A DNA stretch of 64,000 nt, taken from the NCBI GenBank assembly GCA_004352715.1, contig SCFE01000015.1, forward strand, positions 1,639,844-1,703,843, given 5' to 3'. The position numbers were made by a program, and so were the translations under genes. Under the pieces are notes generated by a model. The model worked only from the letters and a program-made list of their open reading frames with translations. It ran no database searches and had not been told where the DNA came from. This document shows, one piece after another, positions 38,281-51,354 of this stretch. This DNA is from Hofstenia miamia (taxonomy: Eukaryota > Xenacoelomorpha > Acoela). Positions within the stretch are counted from its first letter, which is position 1. The number at the start of each line of letters is the position of its first letter.

Positions 38281-41160
38281 CTCTTTTGCATTAAACTATG
38301 TATCGTAGCGTTGTAAGTGCATTAGATGCCTTTTATCAAAAATATTTTTCGCCTAAATTTGTACTTTTGGGTATTTCAAGATTTGATCGAACATGATGTG
38401 TCTGTATGCTCTTCAAAATACAATGATAAGTGCAGATGCTGACAGTGAACCAGAGCCAAAAGATGATAAAGTGACGCTAAAAATATTTATGCAAATAATG
38501 GTACTGTTCAAATAATTTGAAATTCGCTACACATATTAAATATATACAAAATAATTGGAGATTTTGAAATGAGAGAAATTTAGGTGAATCATTGAAGGTG
38601 AGTGGCACATAGACACAGTATTTAAATCATCAAAGGAAGAGAAACATGCGGTGAAATTTTTTGATGGTTACTCAAAAAAACACTAAAACATATTCTAGCA
38701 TTGAATTCAAGAGATCAATTCTGCAATGCAGGAGATCGATTGTTGATGTACAATGCTGTAAACTAATGGACTTATTATTAAACACCCTGATTGCTAACTA
38801 CTCTTGTTTGTGAAGATTTCATTTCTTAATTCTACATATAGTTCGAGAATTTTGTCAGCTCCTGCTTTCAATAGGCTTCTTTTCGAGCTAACAGTAATTA
38901 TTTTAAATTAAAAAACTAATATTTTTAGTAAGCATTGCTTCTGAATTTAAATTGAAGAGATGAAATAGGTGCGAATTGAAGTAATTGCATTTGTATTAAA
39001 TATATTTCTTTTTAATTTCAATAATTATGTTTTATTACAAAGAAAATTAGGATATACAAACGTTCTCGTCGCCTTATACACTGGAGCTTCCTAATATTCG
39101 ATAAAAATGAGATCTATGACACAGGAAAATAGTATTGGGGTAATTTTTGACATATCTTGAAAATTAAAGTAGAGAAATATGAATAAAATCATAAATCTAA
39201 AATTACTATTTTAATAAAGCAAAACAAATCCATGCAACAATCACAGTGCAAAAATGCATACAATTATGCAACAAGTTTTTGACATTGAAAAGTGCACTTA
39301 TATTTCTTTAGGATTTTACCCGAAAATAATAGTACCCTTAATATTTTTTTTCATTGCCCTAGAGTTATTGAAGATGGATCAACGGCATTTTTTGTCTCAA
39401 TGCTTGTACATAGATAGAAAAATAAAATTTTTAAATTCAAATTTTATACACAAACATGACACATATGCTGAGATTTGTAGCATCATATGTGATGTATTAA
39501 ATTATATGATCATTATTCAATATTTTTTGAATTTGCTGCAAACGTCGAAAGTAATATTTTCAAATAATCAATAACATTTATTGGGCTCATGGCTAGCAAA
39601 CTTGAATTCGTTCAACTCCTAAAACGTATAACCATTTTAATTTCAACAATACCAATAGTCTCAGCGACTTGCCTTAAGCACTGCTTTTTTATTGTGCATT
39701 GTTCTTTATCAAGAATAATCAAATAAGAGAATCCATATTTTTTTAAATAGATCTCTGTAAAAAGCAATTTTCACTATAAAGATTGAAAACCAAACTTAAA
39801 CCCTTAGTATTTCGTAGTAGAATTATGAAAGTCAACATTGAGTGCAATATCATGCATGCAATAAGTACGTTGTGCAATGGCGCATAAATATTTTTCTTAC
39901 TTTTACTAATGTAAATGTAAGAAATAACCATGATCCAATCAATAATTTAAAACGTAAGCATAAATAAAGACATTTTCACGTATTTCTTTATCACTGTATA
40001 TTTTGGAACATTCGCTAAGTGGCTGAATGCTAAAAAAATAACTCTATTTTTTGCTGAAAACAAAAATTTCATTGTAATTTTGATATCCATCCTATGCACT
40101 TGTAAAGAAGCCCACACTGTAGCTCCATAAATATAAATGTTACCTAAAATTGATGAAAAGACGAAAAAATTGAATTTAGCCTACAAAATTTAGTATATTA
40201 CCAAATTTTGTATATGTATATGCTCAAAAGATTTAAAAAAATTACACTGTTTGTTTTGATTTAAAGTGTAGTTAGATTTTTTCTGAGGATATTCTTAAAC
40301 TTGCTTGCATATCCTAAACTTTTCACGGGGAATTCAAATTATTTTTTAGATATTTTGCATACTATGTACAATAATTGAAATATCTTAGGTCTTTTCATGC
40401 GGGAGTACGATAAAAAGTTAATATACAATTTGAAATGAAACATAGAGTTGATACTATTGCTAAGAATCGAATTTTCAATAATAAATTTTTATGTAGTGAA
40501 TAACAACCTTTAGTCGAGCAATCAAAATTGACATTAAGTTTTGCAAAAGGCAAATTCCTCTAAAAAGGTGCAATCAATTATTGTTAGTTAGATTAATTGA
40601 TTATTTGAAATCACTTAAAGCAAACATTGAAAATGAGGAATCATAGTTGGGTTTAAATTTTATAGAAATGATCTGACAATCGTGCTCTATCAAATTCCAC
40701 ATAAAGCACATCCATAGTAGGTTGAAATGTGTTGGTTAAAAAACTCATTTAAGTAATTCAATTTTCAATTTTGTTGTTATGTAACTGTGTTTGATTTTTT
40801 TCTTGCTTTTATAAATCGATTTCTCGACGTTATTCAGATAAACTATTAGCAAGTAGTTGGAAATTATTATCCGAATAATGACCACCTAATATTTTCTAAT
40901 CTCATTAAAAGAGGAGCACCGATGGAAATAAACTCTAGGTAAGAAGTTCCCGCAAAAAATGAAAACACATTGAAGAATTCATCTTTATCTAAAAATCGAA
41001 ATTATTATCGTAATGCTTACAAGCATACTTGTTAAGTATGGGCTTCGATTATTATAGACTATATTGTCAGAAAAACAAAAAATACATTTACATTTTTAAC
41101 AATAGTAGTAAATTAATTGGTAGAATGGCAACAGAAAATAAGAAATGGGAAAATCAAATT
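38281..41160. other. AT-rich non-coding DNA
   Basis: No supportable gene. The longest frame (39254-39574, 106 codons from an ATG) is a mixture of hydrophobic and basic residues without a recognisable domain, and I treat it as chance. CAGCGGCGGATCCA at about 41160-41173 resembles the terminal word of common invertebrate DNA transposons, but no partner end is seen. Confidence 0.45.
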
Positions 41161-41469
41161 CAGCGGCGGATCCAAAAAGTGACTTATTATAAATAGCTTG
41201 GCTGTTTATTATTAACTATTAGGTATGTAGCACATAGTAGACATTAGTGTCAGTCAGTGTTAGAAATCCAACAATTAAATTTGAAGGTTAATGCTAATTT
41301 TTGAAGTTTTTTTTCATATAGAGTAATAAGCAAATACACAAACACATTGAATTTTACAAACATAAAAAGCAAATATTGTATAAATTCGAATCTTTCTTAT
41401 TGAACTTGAAAAATTCAGTATCACTAAGACGTTGTGAAAACATTTGTTCTCAATTTCTAGGAATTCTGC

Positions 41470-42190
41470 ATCAGATGCCAATTTTCTCTAAAACTATGTA
41501 GGACTGGTTGAAGTTTGCACGACTCTTATTTCTTGTGGAAATCATATTCCACCTTGGGCAACATTGCTGATAATCAGCCTTGGCATTTGCATAGTTATGT
41601 GTGACTTTAAGGATAAAATTGAAGTACTTGAAAAGGTGGTCCAGGAACATCACAACCAAGTGTGTGCAGAGATTCTTCGGAAGTAGAATTCCAGTTGCTT
41701 GATAATATACTTCAATGTACAGAGAGTTCACAGTTGGTTGGCCATGATTCACAGCGGGGAGATTAGATAATATTTAGGTGATACAAGATTGGGGAATTTG
41801 AATTTGATGCTCCTCAAAGAACTCTGTGAATGATCCAGTACTGTCATCAATTCGCAATTCAGCACTCGAACAAAACCAGCAATAAAATTCCTATTTAAAA
41901 ATAGTAACTCCATCCTGAAGTTTCGATTGACGTGCATACAATCCAGTCCATGGTTGGGTATTACTTCCAGATTTTAGATAACGCGGTAGCTGTTCTTGGG
42001 CCCTGACGATTTTTGATAGCTTCCCATTATGGCACTGACACTGTCTAGGATATCCAATTGCACCGACAACAATCGTTTAGACCACGCAATCGAAAATGTT
42101 GTGGTGATTCTATGAACAAACGAGTCAATTCTAGATTCAAAGTGAATGCCAGATACCATTTTGCTTCCTTGGTTGTTGCCACGGGAATCT
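41470..42190 (-). pseudogene. unrecognised, possibly decayed coding sequence
   Basis: A 700-bp stretch with less AT bias and long open segments on the minus strand in more than one frame. Examples are a segment containing VHRITTTFSIAWSKRLLS (about 41974-42159) and another containing VVMFLDHLFKYFNFILKVTH (about 41471-41752). The pieces read as if one protein had been broken by frameshifts and stops (TAA and TGA between segments). I cannot name a family. A regulatory island or a chance low-stop region are alternatives. Confidence 0.25.
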
Positions 42191-44030
42191 GGAGACGTGT
42201 CAAGTGGTATTTCACTGTGATATAAACATATGCTTCATTTCCGCATTAACATCTTGCTTACCTTTTGCTTCAATGTAAAGATGAAAATGATTAAATTTAT
42301 AATCAATAGTTACAAAATTTCAATGTCTGATAATCTGCTAAAACCTGATTGTTTTCCTTTTTTATGAATATTTTCAACTAAAATATTGCAATTCCTTCAT
42401 TTGAATTTTATTAAATTATATAAAAAATAACAAAATTTGCACAAGGAAATAAATTGAACTTTTCAATATTACCCATGAAAAATCCCAAAACCGCCAATGA
42501 ATTTTGATTATTATAGAGATCAATGAAGCTTTTCCAAGTAAAGCTTTCAGTTTGCCAGAAGCAGAAACTAAGGGGGACCCAATAAATGAATGTAAATCAA
42601 GTGGTGGAAATAATTTGCCAAGTAAACTACATAATTGAAATAGTAATTAAAGGAAAAGTTATATTTATTTTCTTTTGATTTAAGCAAAAGATATTAGGAA
42701 AGCGCAATACAGGCTTTCTATTGTGATAAGCAGAAATGTATTTGTGGACATGAAAATCTGATGCTTTTTCCTATTCTGTACATGTTGTCTAAGCAGATTG
42801 CTACTGTGTTATTAATATTGAAGAAAATAATTTGAGAGTTTGTGTCTTAAGTCATCAATGCGTTATTCATAAAACGTATTTTTTATCCATAGGATAAGAT
42901 AGGCCACCCCTAACACCAATAGTAATTTGCATCTAAATATGCAAACTCGAAGTATTATACCTCTGTTATTTGAATAGTAAAAACGCATTCATTAATGGCT
43001 CTATGACACTATGGAATGAACCAAAATATCTAAAAGCAATTTGAAAATATATCTATAATTTTAAAAAGAAATAATTGAAATCCAATTTCCAAATCAGATG
43101 ATTCAAAGGATAGATATTGAAACTCCAACAGCTAAGTGCAAACTTTTTTGTTTGTATGTTTTTGTACAGTTTATTGACCCTTCAGAAAGTTTGAATTTAT
43201 GAAAAAAATTTCTCTTCTAAAATTCAATGGGATTGGTAGGATTTTTAGTTTGAATATTATAAATGCTGTTCGGAGTATATCTAAATGTTTCATCTAGTTA
43301 TAAAGAAGTTCTCCTTATTATGAAATAGTTATACATGTGAAAAGAATTGGTCGTAAAAATACATCTGCTAATTGTTTACGAGGAATGAAAATCAGATGCT
43401 CAGAGGCACAAACGTTGGAATGTGGAGAGGTGTTTAATCATTTATTGATTGACCCTCATTGTCTCTTTAATGTCTATTGGTGAATATGGATTTTTGTGTT
43501 TATTGTACCTTAACATTGCTATCACTAGCAATAAAAGATAAAATTTTAAATAATAGTAAATTAACAGACTGTTTAAAAAACCTAAATATATATGTTCTGC
43601 TATTTCTTAGAACTGTACTTGCTTCTTTATAAGAATAAGTTTCTAAAATTTCTCACAATATTATTGCTATTTCTAGGGTGCTATTTTGTTTTAACTTTTT
43701 TCAAATTCGATTTGACATCCTTTAGAAATTTAATTTAGCAACAGACCCATAAATGCTGGCATATTGCAGTGCATATAGATATTTATGTTTCACATTAGTT
43801 CATGATCAATAACACTTATTCAATTTTGCTCGTTGCAATTGACAATACTGAAACCGGGATATCAATGGAGCGCACAGAATTCGTAGCATTATCCAAAATA
43901 TGGGTGTTGGAGATGTCAGTGGTATTGTAATAACATACAGTGATTTTAAGGACACATAGTTCGATATACATTTATTATTGGTTTTAGAGTGCATATAAAA
44001 GATGACTAAAAATTCGGATTAAGTATATGG
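42191..44030. other. AT-rich non-coding DNA
   Basis: No gene or recognised element. Confidence 0.5.
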
Positions 44031-44589
44031 CATATCTAACACGTCAACGGGTAGAGGCGGGTATGTGATGTTTCGGTATTATATTTTGACTGTGGCGCTT
44101 AAGTTTTTCAAGATTCTTGCTGGTGCCCCTTAATATCTTTTTTTTTGCATTATAGTATGTTGCCAATCAGTCGTCACGTGAATTACCCTTCATTTTGTCG
44201 ATATTGTATTTAGCAGTCTGTCAAATACGTGAACTGCACATTGCTTATTTAAATGTCTATATTGTCTAGTTGTGATTTTGTTACATATTTTGAACAAGCA
44301 GGTAGAGCTGACATATTTTAGGTCAGCCAGCCGCCCGGAAAACTTAGACGACTGAGCCGATTGATAACTAAAACTATATCAAGACAAACGAAATGTGTCA
44401 TAAAACGTTAAATGTGTCTTAGTTTTTATATTGTTTTTATTAAATTTTAGTTTAGGTTATGTCTTATTAATCAGATTTTCTGTGAGCATTTGATGAACCT
44501 TTTGGCAGATAGATAGCTTCAAAATTCTACTTGTATCATATACGGTTTTTACAGGCCTATAAGCCTGATAGTGTTGCTATATGGAATAT

Positions 44590-44720
44590 TGTACGGTCTA
44601 ATCCAGTTCTATACATATCGCTCAGACGGCTGCGCCGCGGCCGACCTTATCGGGTTTGCGCCGCCAATAGTAGTCGGCTGACAGCGATGCCCATCTAGAA
44701 GCAGGCAAAGATGACGAAAA
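44590..44720. other. short GC-rich island
   Basis: Words such as GACGGCTGCGCCGCGGCCGA and GGGTTTGCGCCGCC within 130 bases are the most GC-rich DNA of the window outside the genes. It could be a promoter island or a transposon fragment; no motif decides. Confidence 0.35.
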
Positions 44721-44797
44721 CGATATGCAAGTTAAATGTAAATTATGCGACGAAACCTAAAGAGATTAAATCATTTTAAACGAAGACACAAAACACA

Positions 44798-44982
44798 TTA
44801 CGATGACATGGTTCTGAAAAAGAGATGTCTTTTATCATTGGGTTCCTCATCAATGTCATCCATGAGTACTTCGTACGGGAAAACACACCCGTTATGCCTA
44901 ACTGTGCGGCTGCCTGCCTTACCATTAAACCAGTCCTGCTCCAATGACATTCGAATGCTTCGCCTCATTATATAGGCTGAAA
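44798..44982 (-). other. possible orphan exon or coding relic
   Basis: On the minus strand a good acceptor (ATATATTTCAG) at about 44976 is followed by an open frame of about 60 codons. It includes MSLEQDWFNGKAGSRTV and CVFPYEVLMDDIDEEPNDK, ending in a TAA before 44798. An internal donor-like ATGGTAAGG could end it early. The mixed acidic and basic composition looks more protein-like than neighbouring frames, but no family is recognised and no partner exon was found. Confidence 0.25.
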
Positions 44983-45424
44983 TATATTTTAAATAATTTA
45001 TGATGTGGAATAAAATAAATTTTTTATGAAGCAAAAAATGCTATCAAAGTTCAAATACTCAATTTAACTACAACTAAATTTCTTATAATTCAAACTATTA
45101 GTCTGTGAAAAATTTGTTAATGGAAATGGATATGGGCCGAGATTAGACTGAAGTATATAAAAATAGGTTCTAAAGAAGGGCAGAATTTTCAATTTAACTT
45201 ACACAACAGTGCAAAAAACCAAAACAAAGATAATAGATTGTTTATTCAGATAAATGTTAACAATTGAATAACTGATAATTTATATGAATAGCGTCATTAA
45301 ATTCACAAAACACATATATACAATTCACATAAATTACAAAAGAAAACTTCCAGGCTATGGATAAATTACTATAGTACTATTTCAATAACGAGTTATAGCA
45401 GTCATTGTTATAAAATGTGTATCC

Positions 45425-45973
45425 TAGCAATGATTTACAAGAAATATGTTTTTGATTAAGGAAGATTTTTAAATGCTTTTAAAAGATTTCAATTTTTCAA
45501 TATTTTTAATTTCTTTAGGTATTAAATTCCAGGTTCGAATGGCTACATAAATGAAGGATTTCTTTAAAACGATTTTCTCATGCTTAACAAATGTAAAAAG
45601 TTTTTATTTTGAATTCTGTTTTATGAATAAATCCCGGTATTTTAGTCGTATTATAAGGTGGTAAGCAGAGTTGGAATTGGACCGATTTTAGAATTTAGAT
45701 TATATTACAAGTTTCTAACACACCCAACTTTGGTCAAGCAATCCAAAAAATTAAATTTCTTTTGGCAAGGATAAAAAATGAGATGAAATTTAAGTGAGGC
45801 GGGTTGAATTTCATTCGAACATAAGATTTCGTGGACGTGCTAAGCTTGGGTCTAAAATTCTTGCATATGTAATCTCTGATGAAATCCCATTCTATTTCTA
45901 GCGAAAGATTTGACTTGGATTTAACTACTGAGGTATAACATGTCAATAACGCACTGAGGAGGGGCAAATTCAT
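45425..45973 (-). pseudogene. LINE reverse-transcriptase C-terminal relic (CR1/L2-like)
   Basis: Minus-strand reading from about 45600 gives FVKHEKIVLKKSFIYVA, then IRTWNLIPKEIKNIEKLKSF. This matches the standard C-terminal block of CR1/L2/RTE-type LINE proteins, S(F/I)xYxxxxxWNxLPxxI(R/K)xxxSLxSFK. A little upstream, RLKYRDLFIKQNSK fits the YNTR-K segment that precedes it, and 45734-45973 (KSYVRMKFNPPHLNFISFF) may be the still earlier KxAIRxI...H region. Stops and at least two frame changes show it is dead. Upstream RT catalytic motifs are missing. Confidence 0.7.
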
Positions 45974-45979
45974 TCCCCT

Positions 45980-48025
45980 TCTTATATTTCAAAACTGTTA
46001 AAGATAAAGTAACGAGCTTTGACAGAGTAAAGATACACATTTTGCCTACATTTTTGCCAATTTGAAGTCGTGACGTCATCAAATTTTGGCAAAATAATGG
46101 CTAAAAAGAGCCTCAGTAAAAAATTGAAAGAAACAGCAAAATTTAATTCATGTTACTTCTATTTATTGTAAGCAACTTACTCTAACTGGAAAACAAAAAA
46201 TACGTTCAAGATCATCCAGCATTACGAAACCAGAGCAGCCATTTTAATAATTTTGGATAAATTGACATTTTAAAATTGAAAAATGAATAAGAAACAAAGT
46301 CAATGAATGATGCTTATTTTTCTTTCAAAAATCATGACATAATGACATGAATTTAGGTCATTTTCAAGATAAAAGTTCAAGCAAGTTAAAAAATAATAAT
46401 AAATTTAACAGCACAACCTCCTCCTGCCCCACCCCAAAGGGGCGCCATACTTCAGTCTGATGTCAAGCATCAATGCCTTTAGTAATTTAGGCCACTTTTT
46501 ATATGGTATATGCTCATATTTAGTCATTATTGTCTTACTGTATTCAAAAAATATCCCCAGATGAAAATTTTACATTTTTCTTATTTTAAGTTTGACTCCT
46601 GGCCCATCCTCCGGTTTGAAGCATAATGCTTTATTTATAAAATAAACTATTTTGTTACCAATATTTTATTGCTACGGTGGACCGGGACACGACAAATCAA
46701 TAAAAATCGATCATAGTACTAAAGTGCATAGTAAAATCTGCATTAATTGATGAACAGCCACCTCATACAGTTATGGACAACTATGAAGAATATTACACTT
46801 CAATTCTAGGAAACACAAAAATATTTTTTTAAAGAGAAATGCTAAATAAATAGTGTATATATAAACTTTTGTTGTGGCGATGACTGGCTTTGTCGAAATT
46901 TCAGTGACTTGACATATTCAGAGCGTGATTAAGAAATTATTCTACAAATTGAAAAGTTTTTGAGCAGAATTATTTGAATAAAAATTCTTACTAAAAAGTA
47001 TTTACTAGATTTCATGCTCATACTTTATATTTCAAGAGAAATAACAAAAGCAAAATTTATTTAACAACTAAGTTATGGGGTATAATTCCATAATTCAATA
47101 TATTACATGCACTTTGAACAAATAACATAAATTCAATTCATGCGTCTTCTATTATTTGCAGAATTTTTATTATAATGTCAAGCTTTGCAGTTCTGCACAC
47201 ATGCATATTTTAAAGTTTCTGAGTTAAATTTTTTTAATGCATTTACTGCATATAGGTATAAGAAAAATCCTATTGTAGTTACTGTTATAAAAGTGTCTTA
47301 TATACTGAACCAATTGCAGAAATTTATCATTTAACAACATATATCTGACTTGCAACTGGTCAATGAAAGAATTTATTAATGTGCTGAATGGACAAATCTA
47401 AGAACTATTTGCATTATATAACTACATAGGTTATTGCAATTTTTGCATGGCTCGAAAACACCAAAATTGACTTACTGTATCTATCACTAAATTTTCAAAT
47501 GAACAATAGACTGTATTTTTACTAACACACAAAAACTTTTAGAATTCAAAGAGAGTCACCAATTAGGAAAACTATTTTTAATGCTTTCCGAAAAATATTC
47601 TCATAATTTACAGTGGGGTCAAGAAGTTTGTTTACACTCATCATAAAATAGGTTTTAACATTTATTCATTCCAATTTTATCAATGAAATACTAACTAGCA
47701 TTTGCGTTTTCTATACAAAACAGTCTATTATGGAAGATTTAGTCTATATAAATTTAATCATCCATTAGCAGAAAACTGTAAATTCTTAATCCGTTTTTTG
47801 TGTTGTTTATTTTTACCGTATTTAGTTTTGGCGCATTAAGTATATTTTTACAGCTTCTTTGAGTGCATATTTATATTAATGTACTACACTAAATAAGACA
47901 ATCTATTAGATTTTGTTCTGTTCTATTTAACATTTGGTTTCACTCTTTAGAATTAATTATGGGCATTCAGAGGTATCAATACCCAAGATGCTACGTTAAC
48001 GTTATTACCAACTTTTGGTGCCAAA
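45980..48025. other. AT-rich non-coding DNA
   Basis: No gene. A C-rich patch CCTCCTCCTGCCCCACCCC lies near 46418-46436 without further structure. Confidence 0.5.
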
Positions 48026-48027
48026 AC

Positions 48028-48052
48028 TGTACAGGGTGTCACAAAAATTTTT
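48028..48052 (+). mobile_element. lone Tc1/mariner-type terminal repeat
   Basis: TACAGGGTGTCACAAAAA begins at a TA dinucleotide. It matches the reverse complement of the terminus at the right edge of the window (TACAGGGTGTCCACAAAG) apart from one missing C and the last base. No transposase is recognised downstream, so this is a solo end or a highly decayed copy. Confidence 0.5.
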
Positions 48053-48824
48053 TTTAGTGAACATACTAGTCTTTACAGAACCCATATATTAACAATAAAT
48101 TTTTTGGATCAAACTGTATAAGACTGGCAGTAAAGTTCCGTTTTACGAATGGAGGTGAGAAGTATTCTACATTCCTTCAAATGCTCTGACAGGAATGCCT
48201 GGTCATTGAAATGTACAGAAATTCTGTTTTTTTAAGTCTGAAAAGATGCAGTCCTTTGAAATGCTAAAAACTTGATTTTTAATGAAACAATTAGGCTGTA
48301 AAAGATAATCTATAAGTAATAATCAGCACGCAAATTTGTGGGAATGAGCAAGACTTTTGCCACCACTGCACTTCAAGCACATTTATAATTTATTTGCATA
48401 CAATCAGTGTCGGAATACGATTGCCAAAAAATAATCAAAAAATGCTTTAGAATATTGATTATGTAGTAATTAACCTGCTCATCCAAGTGTTTCTGTATGA
48501 CGTTGGTCGTAATAAGGTAACAGGAACCTCTGAAAATGCCCAAAAATGTTTGTCTTGACATGGCCTAAACTCTCGAAAAGACATGCTTAAACATCCTTGT
48601 ACTATTATATTTAAAATTACAATGTGGAGTTACATACTGTAGAACTTACTGGTCCTCACAAGAAGAAATTTAAGATCTCCTTTAGTTTGAATTCGAATTT
48701 TGTGTTATTCATCCTCATGAATTAGAATCTGAAGTAATTTTTTCTGCTGTCCATAAATATCGTTCTACTGATGGAATATCATAACAAAATTGCTTTGGAT
48801 ATTCTATTTTTAAAACTTTTACAC

Positions 48825-49137
48825 CAGTGGTTCTTAACCTGTGGGTCGCGACCCATTCGCGTTTTGAATGACAATTTGACAGGGGCCGCTAGTTCCTCGG
48901 AATTGTGCATTTTTTTCAGTAAATCTGTCAAACTTCGCTTGTTATTAAAATCTTGAATTTCTGCTTTGAACTGGAAAATACGTTTAAAATGATACCAAAA
49001 CTGTCCAAATAGCTTAAATATTGAGTTGTCGAAATACTTAGTTTACATTTATGACAGAAAAAATATTTAGTTAGGGGTCGCCACCTTATTGGAAATATAT
49101 TGAGGGGTCACAATCCAAGAATGGTTGAGGACCACTG
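48825..49137 (+). mobile_element. hAT-type MITE
   Basis: A 313-bp element with terminal inverted repeats. The left end is CAGTGGTTCTTAACCTGTGG and the right end, read in reverse complement, is CAGTGGTCCTCAACCATTC; 14 of the first 16 bases match. The CAGTGGTTCTCAACC terminus with GGGTCGCGACCC just inside is characteristic of hAT (Charlie-like) elements. There is no transposase frame. I see no clean 8-bp target duplication, so the insertion is old or the flanks have decayed. Confidence 0.85.
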
Positions 49138-50823
49138 TTATTAGACATTAGAATTTTGAACAAAAAAATAACTAAATTAATAAAAGAAATAGCCATAAAA
49201 TACGAAAATGAGTTCAACAAGGAAAGACTGGACTCAAGTTTACAGTTCATGCTAAACTGGTCCAGTGTTAGAACATTTCATATAAAAGACCAGTGCTCTA
49301 AATAATCTGTTAATTTTCAAGCAAATCCAAATTTCAATAAATTGGAAAATAAACCTTCGATAGATTTAAAATGAAATAAACTCAACAAAGAATTTTTGGA
49401 AAATTTTCCGAAATTCCAAATCTCAACTTATGCTAAAATACTGGAAAAAACATTGAAATAAATGCAACATTTATGACTGAATATAATTCATGAACAAACA
49501 GAAACAGAAGTAAAATTTATATTTTTTCAGATTCGACTTCTATGACGATGTTCTTTTTTAATATTTATATTAACGGTATGCAAGCTCATCAATCTTACTT
49601 AATATTGCAGTACTAGTAATTCATAAAGAATGCCAAATAAATTTTTCAATAAAAATAATCACCATAACTTGCTGCAGCAAGATATAATGAAATATTCCTT
49701 TGGACACATCAATAGATAGAACACTTGAAAAAATACTTCATCATGCTTAAATGCATATCTTTGGATTATCAGATGCTACAAAATATTAAAGGTCCCAAAA
49801 TTAATATTTTTAAAACAAAATGATCACCACTTTAAGAAGGCCTTAACACCAAAAGCACATCAACCGGGGTCCATGTAGCTTTATTGCGGGACCAAACACA
49901 AAAAATAGCGAATTGAGAGTTCACTGTGATATTTTGCTGGTCCATATGGCAAAATTCTAATTTGGAACAGTTTTTATTACTGAGAATAGAATTTCTACTA
50001 TTTTAAATTAACGGTACTAAAAGTAAAATATTCACGCAAATGTTCTATTGTACGTCAAAATAAAACATAATCATTTACTATGTCTTTAATATTAACAATT
50101 CCTCTACTACTTTATAAGTGATAAACTTTGTAGGGGGTCCAGCTAAGAAATAAAGAAGAATAGTGGTTCATGGGTAAAAATATTTTTAGAACCACTTCAA
50201 TTATCATTAGGAATGCAAATTAATTGGATTTAATACAATGTGTGAAAGTGTCCTAGTTCAGTTATTATATATTTCTGTATATTTACAAATGACCATTTCA
50301 TATAAGAACAAAGAGTTAAATTTCTACGCACGATTATTAAAAGTAAAGGATAATCTGCAAAGTATGCTTTAGGCTTTTAGAATGCAAAATATCAAACAAT
50401 CTATTATTAAAGCAAGTTGTTACCAAATAAAAGTATGAGAATTCCCCATGTACATCACACTTTCTCATCTATGAAGAAAGATGTTATCTTTCAATTTTAG
50501 ACTTTTACATAAATAAAGCAGATAATTCAAATAAACGTAGATTAGACAGAATTGCAATGCGCTAAATTGAAAATTACTGTATATATGAGAATAAAGCATC
50601 TAATGCCAACTTATTTTTGGTCTTGTAGACTCGCCTTGAAAGTTAACATAGATCAGGATTTGAATTAGGGTTATGAATCACTACGTTTAAGTACAAAGTC
50701 TTATAAATTACATAGAAATCAATGATGACTTTCATAGTAAACAATTCGAAACTTATGTAAGCAAATGCAATGATACTCTTTTGCTTCAAATATTAAAATA
50801 AACTACTTTACAAATCAAAACTA
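49138..50823. other. intergenic DNA downstream of INTS13
   Basis: AT-rich and without a recognisable gene. The INTS13 3' UTR must begin at the right end, but I see no convincing AATAAA on the minus strand close to the stop codon. Confidence 0.5.
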
Positions 50824-51354
50824 TCAAGAAACTACAGTAGCACCTATGGTCGGTTCCACTTTTAAACTGGAGGTATATAGTTCAAATTTACCATCAACTG
50901 TTCTACTCTCACCTTCGAACTTCACGCGGACGCGTTCCCTTTCTTGATTTCTTCGGCGTTTCCATACTTCATAAAGACTCTCACCGCTAAGTGTGGCGAG
51001 ATCATCGATGAAATTCATTGAAGGACGTGAACATTCTCCGGCTGAAACTGTATGTGTCTCTGTTATATCACCGGACATCATCTCAGTAGTTGATACAAGT
51101 TGTTTCTTTTTAGGGGGAGGGCCGTTGTTGTCTGTTGATCGAATACGAGAATCTAAAATGTGTGTTACAAGAGTACGATGCTGGGGGCTCAGATCCGCAT
51201 GGTTTTTCAAAGCTTCCTCCAACTCAGTCCACATCTGCCGATATTGCTCATCTTTTTTGTTACTTGCAGTTTTGGTAGCAGGCAGTATATTGTCACTTGT
51301 AACAGAATTGACCATTTTTTGTACTGCAGCACAGTCTGCATCAGATAAAACCGC
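50824..51354 (-). CDS. ints13: INTS13 last coding exon
   Basis: The acceptor is TTTCTTAATTTAG in phase 0. Encodes the last 176 residues: AVLSDADCAAVQKMVNS, DEQYRQMWTELEEALKNH, the nuclear-localisation-like PPPKKKQL, and a basic C-terminus EVWKRRRNQERERVRVKFE. This end corresponds to the human C-terminal motif that contacts the cleavage module. The stop is TGA at 50824-50826. Confidence 0.9.
   Translation of the reverse strand, partial: AVLSDADCAAVQKMVNSVTSDNILPATKTASNKKDEQYRQMWTELEEALKNHADLSPQHRTLVTHILDSRIRSTDNNGPPPKKKQLVSTTEMMSGDITETHTVSAGECSRPSMNFIDDLATLSGESLYEVWKRRRNQERERVRVKFEGESRTVDGKFELYTSSLKVEPTIGATVVS

Noticed and set aside
39254-39574. A 106-codon plus-strand frame with a hydrophobic segment
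   Set aside because: No domain, no coding-like composition and no supporting splice sites; chance is likely in AT-rich DNA.
45525-45545. tRNA B-box-like GGTTCGAATGG, suggesting a tRNA or SINE
   Set aside because: No A box or clover-leaf around it; on the opposite strand the same bases encode the LINE block IRTWNLIP.
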